From Spirosoma foliorum (GTDB lineage: Bacteria > Bacteroidota > Bacteroidia > Cytophagales > Spirosomataceae): 64,000 nucleotides of DNA. The notes beneath the pieces were generated by a model. That model saw only the letters and a list, made by a program, of their open reading frames with translations, had not been told where the DNA came from and did no database searches. The stretch covers positions 8,693,501 through 8,757,500 of the forward strand of contig NZ_CP059732.1 in the NCBI RefSeq assembly GCF_014117325.1, in the 5' to 3' direction. Positions 44,001 to 51,149 of this stretch are shown in pieces (the stretch's first letter is position 1; every line of letters begins with the position of its first letter). A program made the position numbers and the translations under genes.

Positions 44001-44923
44001 ATACCTATTGGGTCAAGGACGCGAATGGGTGTACCCTGACCACATTGCCGGTATCAGTCACCCAGCCTACGTTACTCCAGTTGGGTGTGAGTACCCGGAA
44101 CGATGTACGCTGCTTCGATGGAGCCGATGGTGCGGTCAGTTTGACGGCCACTGGCGGATCGCCCGGCTACAGTTTTGCGCTCCCAACGGCTGCTTATCAG
44201 TCATCCGCTCAGTTTACAGGCCTACGGGCTGCCTCCTACACGGCTCGTGTGCAGGACACGCATGGGTGTGTCACGAGTCTGTCGATCGTGGTCGGCCAGC
44301 CCCAGGCCCCCTTTACGCTGGCGGTTACCAACCGAAAATCACTGACCTGTTTCCAGGATAATGGTGGTCAGTTCAGTGTCGCGGGTAGTGGGGGGACGGC
44401 TCCCTATCAGTATGCCCTTAACAATGGTACGCTTAGCCCGGTCGGTACGTTTACAAGTCTGGCTGCGGGCACCTACCTGTTGTCGGGAAAAGATGCCCAG
44501 GGCTGTACAGCTCAGCTCACGGGCCAAACCCTGACCCAGCCTGATCAAATCGTGCTGAGCCTTTTGCGAAAAGTAGATGTCGACTGCGAATACTACACGC
44601 GGGGCGAAATTCAACTGAGTGCCGTGGGTGGTAATGGCTCCTACGTCTTTTCGATGAGCGGACAGGATCGTCGGGGCGCTGCCCTTACGGCGTCTCCGAC
44701 GGCCGATGGGATCTTCAAAGCGCTGGCCGCGGGCAATTACCTAATCACCGCCCGTGACGGAGCCGGTTGTACGGGCGACTATACGGTTGCCATCAGCCCT
44801 CGCAACTCCGCCATTCGCTTTAACGTACAAGCCCAGCCACCCACTTCCTGCCAGCAAGCTACCGGCCAACTCGTCGTCGAGAATGTTGTGGGGGGGGCGG
44901 CCACCGTACAGCTACGGAATTAG
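41081..44923 (+). CDS. SprB-repeat surface adhesin, N-terminal part (frameshifted at G8)
   Basis: ATG 41081 starts a signal peptide (YLFVSFSCLVSFLMLGFTNASQAQ). Residues about 33-380 form a non-repetitive N-terminal region. From about 42225 there are about 12 SprB-like repeats of about 75-80 residues, each with a Cys-x-Gly-x(n)-Gly start (DVSCTGNTNGAVTLN), SGGTGPFQYS and YTFSVKDVNGCTA. SprB repeats occur in cell-surface adhesins exported by the T9SS, such as the gliding adhesin SprB. The frame ends early at 44923 because of one surplus G in the run at 44890-44897; the rest continues in another frame. Without it the protein would be about 2372 residues. Confidence 0.82.
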   Translation: MPLTFTSRHYLFVSFSCLVSFLMLGFTNASQAQNKLYMNPVKYTDRRVYTYNHICSSASQVHFTLNGQPLPAYQFFWFASGLGFIEFDFGTLKPGDVLTVSDECGSTPFSQTVTDDYVYVEVPVGQSHASNGIPPGDETAPYSRLSTPLIVGRCEPISVGAHGLHTYSLFASTNAKGTATQIGQFLINGNPLTAAGHQIAHIGYQGAVNYTIGADGSLAFDGPVQFISQQFYSGQTPLTIEYHHNGAVYSGDLDLRIGAMSFRYISNTGFAIQKATYTSAVSEKDFTGDYSHSVFKITYDGHYFRAYVDNVLVDELERFVVFDAQGGSLSNTGVLPYGSSVTFSPTQAGAGWVGVLVDGVLYTRQQLSIADDLSLNPTVINASCSGAATGQISLAVTGGKAPFQYNLNGGAYSASNTFTRLASTTYTVGVRDASGCTATRTVTVSQPPTLGITIASKTDVSCTGNTNGAVTLNPSGGTGPFQYSQNGGAYGSSASFTGLSTGVYTFSVKDVNGCTASVSTTLTTQSNLALSVVAQQNIACFGGNTGTLSVTTTGSSVGAVQYGINSGALQSTTQFTGLGAGTYTLTAEDNLCRVSLPVSLSQPPALGATATITQAIHCYNGADGAVTVAGSGGVTAYQFSADGSAYQTAANFSGLARGNYKYWVKDANGCVATTGILTLNDPTALQLTVTDRTDAGCFGGATGSLTVAASGGVSPYTYTRTGTSFGASGQFTGLVAASYTLQTKDANGCLASTSATIGQPAVLQGGLSSLQAVACSGGSDGALSLSATGGTSPYRFAQDGTSFTSTNTFRSLSEGVYTLTIRDANNCQITVPATIGYQSRLLLSIAMVKPVGCFGESTGGMTASATGSTAVGTLMYSVDGTNYQPAAQFTGLAAGNYTLHLKDNLCQVSQAFVVTQPTALTASASVMQAVACWGGSSGLNRVAASGGTTPYQYSANGTAYQSSTDFANLVVNSYTYWVKDANGCTLTTLPVSVTQPTLLQLGVSTRNDVRCFDGADGAVSLTATGGSPGYSFALPTAAYQSSAQFTGLRAASYTARVQDTHGCVTSLSIVVGQPQAPFTLAVTNRKSLTCFQDNGGQFSVAGSGGTAPYQYALNNGTLSPVGTFTSLAAGTYLLSGKDAQGCTAQLTGQTLTQPDQIVLSLLRKVDVDCEYYTRGEIQLSAVGGNGSYVFSMSGQDRRGAALTASPTADGIFKALAAGNYLITARDGAGCTGDYTVAISPRNSAIRFNVQAQPPTSCQQATGQLVVENVVGGAATVQLRN

Positions 44924-47430
44924 CACGCAGGCTAGCTTAAGTAGCAATCCGCGGTTTGAGAATCTGGCGGGAGGGAGCTATTTGATTACGATAGCAGATA
45001 GTCTGTGTTTATACACCCAACCCGTTAGTTTAACCCTGGCGAACAGCCTACGAGCCGATTACACGCTAACACCTCGTGATTGCCGCACACCTAATGCGGA
45101 CCTCCAATTGACCAACATCCAGGGTGGTTCAGGAACCTATCAGGTCTCGCTCAATAATGGGCCGCTAACAAGTAATCGCAATTTTACGAATCTGGCGCCG
45201 GGTATTTATGCTTTACGTCTGGAAGATGTACCCCTGAGTTGCCCAACGGTACTAAGCCTGGAGGTGCTCCCCCAAAACGGAGCGGGGCTTCGGTTAACGG
45301 ATCGGCAGGCGGTTAAGTGTTGGCAAGGCAGTGATGGGCAGTTGACCGTGACAGCCGAAGCAACGACCGGTCCGTTCCGATACGCGATCGATGGCGGTAG
45401 TTTTCAGGACACCCCTCAGTTTGGCGGCCTGGTGGCCGGACAACACAAGATTGTCGTGTTGAATCGATTAGGGTGTCTGGATAGTATGCGGGTACTGATC
45501 ACGCAACCACCCCTTCTTAATCTGGCCGTGACCACCAAAGATAATGATTGTTTTGGCGATCAGACGGGGGCCGTAACCGCATCGGCTAGCGGGGGAGTAA
45601 CTCCCTATACCTATTCGAGGGATGGTACTAATTACGTGTCCAACACGACCCTGGGCAGTTTACGAGCGGGCGGCTATTCGGTGCGGGTGCGGGATGCCAA
45701 TGGGTGCGTGACGACGCAGTCGGCTACCTTGCAACAGCCGACGGTATTGACGCTTCAGCCCCTCTATGCCGACACGGTTCGTTGTCAGGGCGAAACCAAT
45801 GGGCGAGTTCAGTTAATGGCTGGTGGTGGCACCCCAACTTATCAATATTCGATTGACAGCCTGACCTATGCGGGCGACAATCAGTTTGGCGGCTTACGGG
45901 CAGGCACGTACCAATTCTGGGTTCAGGATGGGCATCAATGCCGTACCAAAGCCAGCCTGACGCTGACTGAACCAACTAAACTGCAGCTCAAACTGCTGAG
46001 TCAGCTCGATCCGCTCTGTTATGGCGATTCGAGTGGCAAGGCTCAGGTATTGGCCAGTGGAGGCAATGGCGGGTATCAGTACACAACCAACAACGGGCTG
46101 GCTCAATCAAGTGGTTCATTTACGGGACTCACGCAGGCCAGTTATGGCTTTCGGGTGGTCGATCGGCGGGGGTGTACGGATACGACAACCACTCGGATTC
46201 GGCTTACCTGGCCAGCGCCCATTACCTCCGGCTTCGTGACCAAACAGCCCCGTTGCTGGGGTGAAGCCAATGGCGAAATTACGGTGAGCGTACAGGGAGG
46301 GACCTCCCCGTACCAAACCACTGGTCCTGGTAAACCAGCCACGTCGCCCGTTTTTGCCTTTGTGGGCCTAACCGCTGGTCCTTATGTGCTGCCCTTTACC
46401 GATAGTCACGGCTGTCGGCATCAGGTGTCGCTGACACTCGAACAACCCACAGCCTTGTCGGTACAGACGACCATCAAACCCAACGATTGCTTTGGGGATC
46501 AGACCGGGACCATCACGGTCGTTGGTCAGGGTGCTACCGCTCCCTATCGCTACGCGATTGGCGGAGCCGCACCGGGCGATACCAGTTTACAGGCGAGTGG
46601 CCAGTTTAGTCAGCTTCGGTCGACTACCTATTCCATTCGGGTCGTTGATGCCCATGGTTGCCAGCTTATTCAGCCAACGTTGGTTCCCCAGCCGACGGCG
46701 GTCACCTTGCTGGCCATGTATGCCGATACGGTCCGTTGTTTCGGGGAGACCAATGGGCGGGTTCAACTCCTGGCCGGTGGCGGGGTATCGGGCTATCGGT
46801 ACGCCATCGACACGACGCGCTACTACGCAGACCCTGTGTTTGGCGACTTGAAAGCAGGCACTTATACCTTCTGGGTCAAGGATCAGAATGGCTGTCGACA
46901 ATCGACCTCGCTACCGGTTACTGAACCGGTCAAGATGCGCCTGAGTCTAACGGATCGAATCGATCCGCTTTGTGCGGGGGATCAAAACGGGATCATCAAT
47001 GTAGCGGCCAGTGGTGGTAACAGTGGCTATACCTATTGGCTGGATAACCGACTCTCGCAATCCACGGGACGATTTGTGGGACTTACTCAGGCCGAATACA
47101 CGCTGAAAGCCGTGGACCGGCGAGGGTGTGAAGATACGATCCAGCGGGTGGTGCTGACCTGGCCCAAATCGCTGGCAGCGGCTATCCAAACCCAAACGCC
47201 CCGCTGTTTTGGCGACGCCAACGGATCGGTTGGGATTCAGTTGACGGGGGGAGTAACACCCTATGGAGCGACTCTATTGACAGGAAGTCAGTCTGTTTCA
47301 GCTGTAGTAGTTGGGGATAGTTTACGCTTTAGTACCCTGGCAGCTAACAGCTACGAGGTTACGACTCATGATGCTCACGGTTGCCAGCTTCGGATACCCG
47401 TTCGCGTGGCAGCCCCCCAAGCGATCAACC
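42225..47430 (+). repeat. About 22 tandem SprB-type repeats at protein level
   Basis: Each unit is about 230 bases and carries a Cys-Gly start, an SGG-xx-PYxY core and a (V/L)-x-D-xx-GC end. Twelve units lie before the frameshift and ten after. The units from about 45531 to 47400 form a four-unit block repeated twice. Confidence 0.8.
44890..44897 (+). repeat. Poly-G tract (G8) at the adhesin frameshift
   Basis: Eight G between GTTGT and CGGCC. With seven G the frame would read VVGGRPPYSYG and continue into the second half; with eight it reads VVGGAATVQLRN and stops at 44921-44923. Confidence 0.85.
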
Positions 47431-48200
47431 CCATTCTATTGGGGGACTCGTCAACCACTTGTAGAGGCCAGTTGGTAAAGCTGGATGCCAATAATCCTAA
47501 TCTCGCCGTTGTTTGGTACCTGGATGGTCGGGAACTGACCCGCCAACCTGTGCTGTCAGCTACACAGCCGGGAACGTATTCCGTCAGTGTCACGAACGCA
47601 ACGGGCTGCGTTCGCACGGCAACGTATGTACTCCGAAACTCATCAAAAGCATTGCAGGCCGATTTTCTAATTCCAACCCAGGCTTTTGTGGGCGATACGA
47701 TTGTCGCACTGGATATCACGAAGCCCCAACCCGAAAAAATTAACTGGATTCTGCCGCCAGAAGCATTTACAACACAACTACAACCCACAACTACCTCGTT
47801 TGTCATCATTGCCGAGGGTACTTATCCTATTCAAATGGAGGCTTTTTCAGGCGATTGCCATAATCTGGCTCTTCACGATATACAGGTCTTTCAACGGGAT
47901 AGTGCTGGACAAACAGACCCTCGATTGGGCTATCAGGATTATAATCTGATTGAAAACGTGGAAATCAGTCCGAATCCCAATTATGGTCGATTTACAGTGA
48001 AGGTAAAGTTATCCCGAATTGAAAAAGTAGAGATTCGGTTGATTCGGGTCACTACTGGCGAGGTCGTTTATACAGCTTCTGATGCTGAGAAAAAAGACTA
48101 CAGTTTCTCCATCAATATTCACGCCAAGCAGGATGTCTATGTGCTCCAAGTCAATGCGGCACATTCACAGGTGTCGTCACGAGTACTTATCCTCAATTAA
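44895..48200 (+). CDS. SprB-repeat surface adhesin, C-terminal part with T9SS sorting domain
   Basis: Continuation of the adhesin in the frame restored at the G8 tract: RPPYSYGISTQASLSSNPRFENLAGGSYLITIADS. About ten more SprB-like repeats are followed by an Ig-like segment (CRGQLVKLDANNPNLAVVWYLDGREL) and a PKD-like part. The last 85 residues are a type A T9SS sorting signal: VEISPNPNYGRFTVKVKL, VVYTASDAEK and SSRVLILN. The stop codon overlaps the next possible start (TAATG). The protein should be exported through the outer membrane and attached to the surface. An in-frame start upstream in this frame (44754) exists but has no sign of being used. Confidence 0.8.
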   Translation, partial: GRPPYSYGISTQASLSSNPRFENLAGGSYLITIADSLCLYTQPVSLTLANSLRADYTLTPRDCRTPNADLQLTNIQGGSGTYQVSLNNGPLTSNRNFTNLAPGIYALRLEDVPLSCPTVLSLEVLPQNGAGLRLTDRQAVKCWQGSDGQLTVTAEATTGPFRYAIDGGSFQDTPQFGGLVAGQHKIVVLNRLGCLDSMRVLITQPPLLNLAVTTKDNDCFGDQTGAVTASASGGVTPYTYSRDGTNYVSNTTLGSLRAGGYSVRVRDANGCVTTQSATLQQPTVLTLQPLYADTVRCQGETNGRVQLMAGGGTPTYQYSIDSLTYAGDNQFGGLRAGTYQFWVQDGHQCRTKASLTLTEPTKLQLKLLSQLDPLCYGDSSGKAQVLASGGNGGYQYTTNNGLAQSSGSFTGLTQASYGFRVVDRRGCTDTTTTRIRLTWPAPITSGFVTKQPRCWGEANGEITVSVQGGTSPYQTTGPGKPATSPVFAFVGLTAGPYVLPFTDSHGCRHQVSLTLEQPTALSVQTTIKPNDCFGDQTGTITVVGQGATAPYRYAIGGAAPGDTSLQASGQFSQLRSTTYSIRVVDAHGCQLIQPTLVPQPTAVTLLAMYADTVRCFGETNGRVQLLAGGGVSGYRYAIDTTRYYADPVFGDLKAGTYTFWVKDQNGCRQSTSLPVTEPVKMRLSLTDRIDPLCAGDQNGIINVAASGGNSGYTYWLDNRLSQSTGRFVGLTQAEYTLKAVDRRGCEDTIQRVVLTWPKSLAAAIQTQTPRCFGDANGSVGIQLTGGVTPYGATLLTGSQSVSAVVVGDSLRFSTLAANSYEVTTHDAHGCQLRIPVRVAAPQAINPILLGDSSTTCRGQLVKLDANNPNLAVVWYLDGRELTRQPVLSATQPGTYSVSVTNATGCVRTATYVLRNSSKALQADFLIPTQAFVGDTIVALDITKPQPEKINWILPPEAFTTQLQPTTTSFVIIAEGTYPIQMEAFSGDCHNLALHDIQVFQRDSAGQTDPRLGYQDYNLIENVEISPNPNYGRFTVKVKLSRIEKVEIRLIRVTTGEVVYTASDAEKKDYSFSINIHAKQDVYVLQVNAAHSQVSSRVLILN

Positions 48201-48220
48201 TGACCCAAAATGCGTACACT

Positions 48221-48847
48221 ATGAAGAAACATCTATTCGTAAAAACCATTTTGATCGGCTTACTTGGTATCTGGATAACTCAGCCTGGACAAGGCCAGAA
48301 TCTTGACCAGCTAGCCACAATGAAACCCAGTTCCTTTTTTAAAGAAGGTGTAAAAATTACGGGGAATATTGTGGCTAATCACCTGTTCTATTCGGCTTCC
48401 GGTATTGATGACCGTCGTACTCCCTTTAATTTTTTCTACACGGGAAACCTGAATGTTAACCTTTTTGGCAAAATTAATATGCCGGTTACCTTCAGTTATT
48501 CCAATCAAAATGTAACCTTCAGTCAGCCCTTTAGTCAGGCCAATCCATTTACGCAACCCTTTAACCGGCTTGTACTACGTCCTACCTATAAAGGTTTAAC
48601 CCTCCACCTGGGTACCTGTGCACTGACATTTTCGCCGTATACCGTTTCGGGTTATCGCTACAAGGGAGTGGGGATGGAGTATAAATCCCCCAAACAACCC
48701 GTCTATTTTAGTTTACTATATGGCACACTACAGCCTGCCGTACTGGTAGATACATCGTATCAGTACCAGAACAACCGACCATCTTATAAGCGTATTGGCA
48801 TGGGCATCAAACTCGGCTACAAACATCAACAGGATGTAGCCGAATAA
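48221..48847 (+). CDS. Outer-membrane beta-barrel protein, N-terminal part (frameshifted)
   Basis: ATG 48221 starts a signal peptide (HLFVKTILIGLLGIWITQPGQGQ); ATG 48200 is an alternative that overlaps the previous stop. Alternating strands such as KITGNIVANHLFYSASGIDD, FFYTGNLNVNLFGKINMPVTFSYSNQN and PVYFSLLYGTLQPA suggest an outer-membrane barrel. The frame stops at 48847 (QQDVAE); the next frame continues as NKAQDQISSLPYSLDS. One extra base in GTAGCCGAATAAAG (for example one C), or two missing, explains the break. The intact protein would have about 610 residues. It may anchor or help export the adhesin encoded just upstream. Confidence 0.68.
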   Translation: MKKHLFVKTILIGLLGIWITQPGQGQNLDQLATMKPSSFFKEGVKITGNIVANHLFYSASGIDDRRTPFNFFYTGNLNVNLFGKINMPVTFSYSNQNVTFSQPFSQANPFTQPFNRLVLRPTYKGLTLHLGTCALTFSPYTVSGYRYKGVGMEYKSPKQPVYFSLLYGTLQPAVLVDTSYQYQNNRPSYKRIGMGIKLGYKHQQDVAE

Positions 48848-50054
48848 AGCTCAGGACCAGATTTCATCACTTCCCTATAGCCTGGATAGCCTTCATATTT
48901 TGCCCCAGCAAAACGTAGTGGGGTCGGTAAAACTAGCGAAGTTGTTCGCCAAAAAGCTATTCGTTAATGCCGAATTCGCTGTGTCGGGAATTGTAAATGA
49001 CCAGCGGGCACCAGCGTCAATACGAGGTCGAACAATGTTGAATTCATTTGGTGGGCTTCTTTCTGCCAATGCGTCTACAGTTTATCAAAAAGCGATTCGT
49101 ACATCCATTGCGTATAAAGGCCGTGGCATTACAGCCGGATTAGACTATAGTCGGGTTGATCCTGAGTATCGCACATTAGCGGCTTATTATTTCAATAACA
49201 ATTTAGAAAGTATAGCGGCTTCGTTCGCCACGCAGCTCAATCAAGGCAAGATTTCACTGGCAGCAAACGCGGGACTTCAACGGGATAATCTGGATGGGAA
49301 ACGGCTGCAAACGCTGAATCGATGGGTAGGTGCGGCAAACATCAACTGGATGCCTTCTGAGCACTTGAACGCGGTTCTATCCTATTCCAGCTTTGCCAGC
49401 TATTCAAACCTGCGCTCCAGTTACGATTATTTAACCCAGATTACACCATACAACGCCCTCGATACGCTGAATTTTCGGCAGATCAATCAGAGCTTACTGG
49501 CAAATTTCAACGTTCAGTTGCCATCGTCTAAAGACGTTAGCCGGACACTGTCTGCCAATTTTATCTATCAATCGGGAGCCGACCAGCAGGGCAACACCCA
49601 GAATCATTCACGTCTTTATAATGCTTCGCTCAATTATGGGCATACCCTGCGTCCTCGTCATTTAACCCTGGGGGCCGCCGTTATCCTCAGTCGGAATGAT
49701 TTACAGGTTGTCAATGACCTAATGTGGGGGCCTTCGCTTAGCCTAACAAAAAGCTGGTTTGACGAGCAGTTACGAGCTACGGCAGGAGCCACGTATAGCC
49801 GGGCAACTACCCGGCAAACCGACCCGGCGATTCAGCTCCCGAACGCCCAACCCGTGAATGTAATAAACGCGCGTATGGCCGTGAATTATGTACTCAAGAA
49901 AAAGCATACACTCAATTTAAACGTCATTTATCTAAATCGAAATCAGGGGATTACTACAGACTCACAACTTCCGTCTTTTCAGGAGATAACGACCACTCTG
50001 GGGTATGCTTACCAATTCACGGTACTCCAAACTGCACGCGCTCAATCTCATTAA
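48843..50054 (+). CDS. Outer-membrane beta-barrel protein, C-terminal part
   Basis: Continuation of the preceding frame-broken gene: LPQQNVVGSVKLAKLFAKKLFVNAEFAVSGIVND, GKISLAANAGLQRDN, NAVLSYSSFASYSNLRSSYDYL, RHLTLGAAVILSRNDL and a final LGYAYQFTVLQTARAQSH. The strand periodicity (alternating hydrophobic residues every second position) supports a barrel of many strands. No known family name can be given. It ends 15 bases before the next gene of the block. A TTG at 48900 could start a short product, but a separate gene is unlikely. Confidence 0.65.
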   Translation, partial: NKAQDQISSLPYSLDSLHILPQQNVVGSVKLAKLFAKKLFVNAEFAVSGIVNDQRAPASIRGRTMLNSFGGLLSANASTVYQKAIRTSIAYKGRGITAGLDYSRVDPEYRTLAAYYFNNNLESIAASFATQLNQGKISLAANAGLQRDNLDGKRLQTLNRWVGAANINWMPSEHLNAVLSYSSFASYSNLRSSYDYLTQITPYNALDTLNFRQINQSLLANFNVQLPSSKDVSRTLSANFIYQSGADQQGNTQNHSRLYNASLNYGHTLRPRHLTLGAAVILSRNDLQVVNDLMWGPSLSLTKSWFDEQLRATAGATYSRATTRQTDPAIQLPNAQPVNVINARMAVNYVLKKKHTLNLNVIYLNRNQGITTDSQLPSFQEITTTLGYAYQFTVLQTARAQSH

Positions 50055-50069
50055 CACACCATTCTTTCT

Positions 50070-51149
50070 ATGCAGTCCATTATACCCCTATCTATTTATA
50101 CACTCCCCAACTCGATTCGTACCCTGATTTTTTGGGTGACGTTGATAGTTTTGCTCGTAAACACGATGGGTGTAACCTGTTTTGCAGCAGTCAGGGATAG
50201 TACAGATGCCATACCAGTCAAAACTATTCGCGTTTATTCGCCATTGGAGACAGCCGCCTTAGGTCTGCATCCAGTTGTGTTGGAGAACGGCGAATTGCTC
50301 CATCCTTTCGATGATGGCCAGCATTATTTTGTCGATCCACAAGGCAAGCGACTCGCCGACCCAATTACTGGCGAACAGGTTGAAGCCATATTCACCAAAG
50401 CAAAAGAAGTAGGAAAGACGGTTACGGATTTATTGGCGCTCAATTTTGTCAGCAAATTACCGGTGGTTATTTCCAAAGATATTGGCGGTGTAACGTATGA
50501 ACTGGCTATCGATGAGCTGGTTTTTACGCCAACTGGCAATTTCCTGACGATTGTAGCACGGGTACCGACACCTGATGGAACAAGCCTTTATTTTGGCGCC
50601 CGAAATCTCGAATTTAGTGGAAGTGGCGGCATCAAGTCCGGGGACATACAATTACTGGCCGCTCCTTTCCTGAAGTCCATTCCGTTAGGGGATAAAATTT
50701 CCGTTCAGCTTACAGGACCCGGCAACAAATTCAGTTTCGACTGCAATGGCTTCAAGAGTATTTCGCTGGAAGGCCTTGTTACGTTCGACCGTTCGTTGAT
50801 TGTACCAGATAACCCAGAAACAGGAGAGCCGGGTGATGGGCAGGTTCAATCACGCTTCTCACTGGCCAATATAGGTGACTGGAATAATATGTTGATACGA
50901 ATCAGCCTGCAACCTTTCCAGATGGCTAAAATGAAAGGGTTTAGCTTCGTTGTACAGGAAGCTTATCTGGATTTGAGTGATGCCGAAAATCCGGCAAACT
51001 TTGCCTTACCACTTGGCTATGCCACAACATCGGGTGAGCTTTGGCGAGGGGTCTATATTGGAAAAGTAGCCGTTCGCTTTCCTAAATACTTTAAAAAGCG
51101 AACAGGGGGGGGGGCGCATCGAAGTGGGCGCAGATCGCCTGATGATTGA
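50070..51149 (+). CDS. Giant exported repeat protein, N-terminal part (frameshifted at G10)
   Basis: 359 residues. A long hydrophobic leader (LIFWVTLIVLLVNTMGVTCFAA) is followed by an acidic, beta-rich region (VVLENGELLHPFDDGQHYFVDPQGKRL, YELAIDELVFTPTGNFLTIVARVPTPDGTSLYFGARNLEF). The reading frame breaks in a run of ten G at 51105-51114: as sequenced it reads TGGGAHRSGRRSPDD and stops. With nine G it would run on for about 2930 residues (about 3276 in all). The partial gene at 62203 has a stretch (DVRLILTSVSPLGNSYFQGAGLIKL) that resembles this N-terminal region. Confidence 0.75.
   Translation: MQSIIPLSIYTLPNSIRTLIFWVTLIVLLVNTMGVTCFAAVRDSTDAIPVKTIRVYSPLETAALGLHPVVLENGELLHPFDDGQHYFVDPQGKRLADPITGEQVEAIFTKAKEVGKTVTDLLALNFVSKLPVVISKDIGGVTYELAIDELVFTPTGNFLTIVARVPTPDGTSLYFGARNLEFSGSGGIKSGDIQLLAAPFLKSIPLGDKISVQLTGPGNKFSFDCNGFKSISLEGLVTFDRSLIVPDNPETGEPGDGQVQSRFSLANIGDWNNMLIRISLQPFQMAKMKGFSFVVQEAYLDLSDAENPANFALPLGYATTSGELWRGVYIGKVAVRFPKYFKKRTGGGAHRSGRRSPDD
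51105..51114 (+). repeat. Poly-G tract (G10) at the giant-protein frameshift
   Basis: Ten G between AACA and CGCATC. Nine G would give KKRTGGGRIEVGADRLMIDR and join both halves. It is the longest homopolymer of this type noticed in the window. Confidence 0.85.

Noticed and set aside
42225..47430. Periodic sequence considered as a CRISPR array
   Set aside because: The period is about 230 bases, copies are diverged, and it is a coding repeat of SprB type. No cas gene is present.
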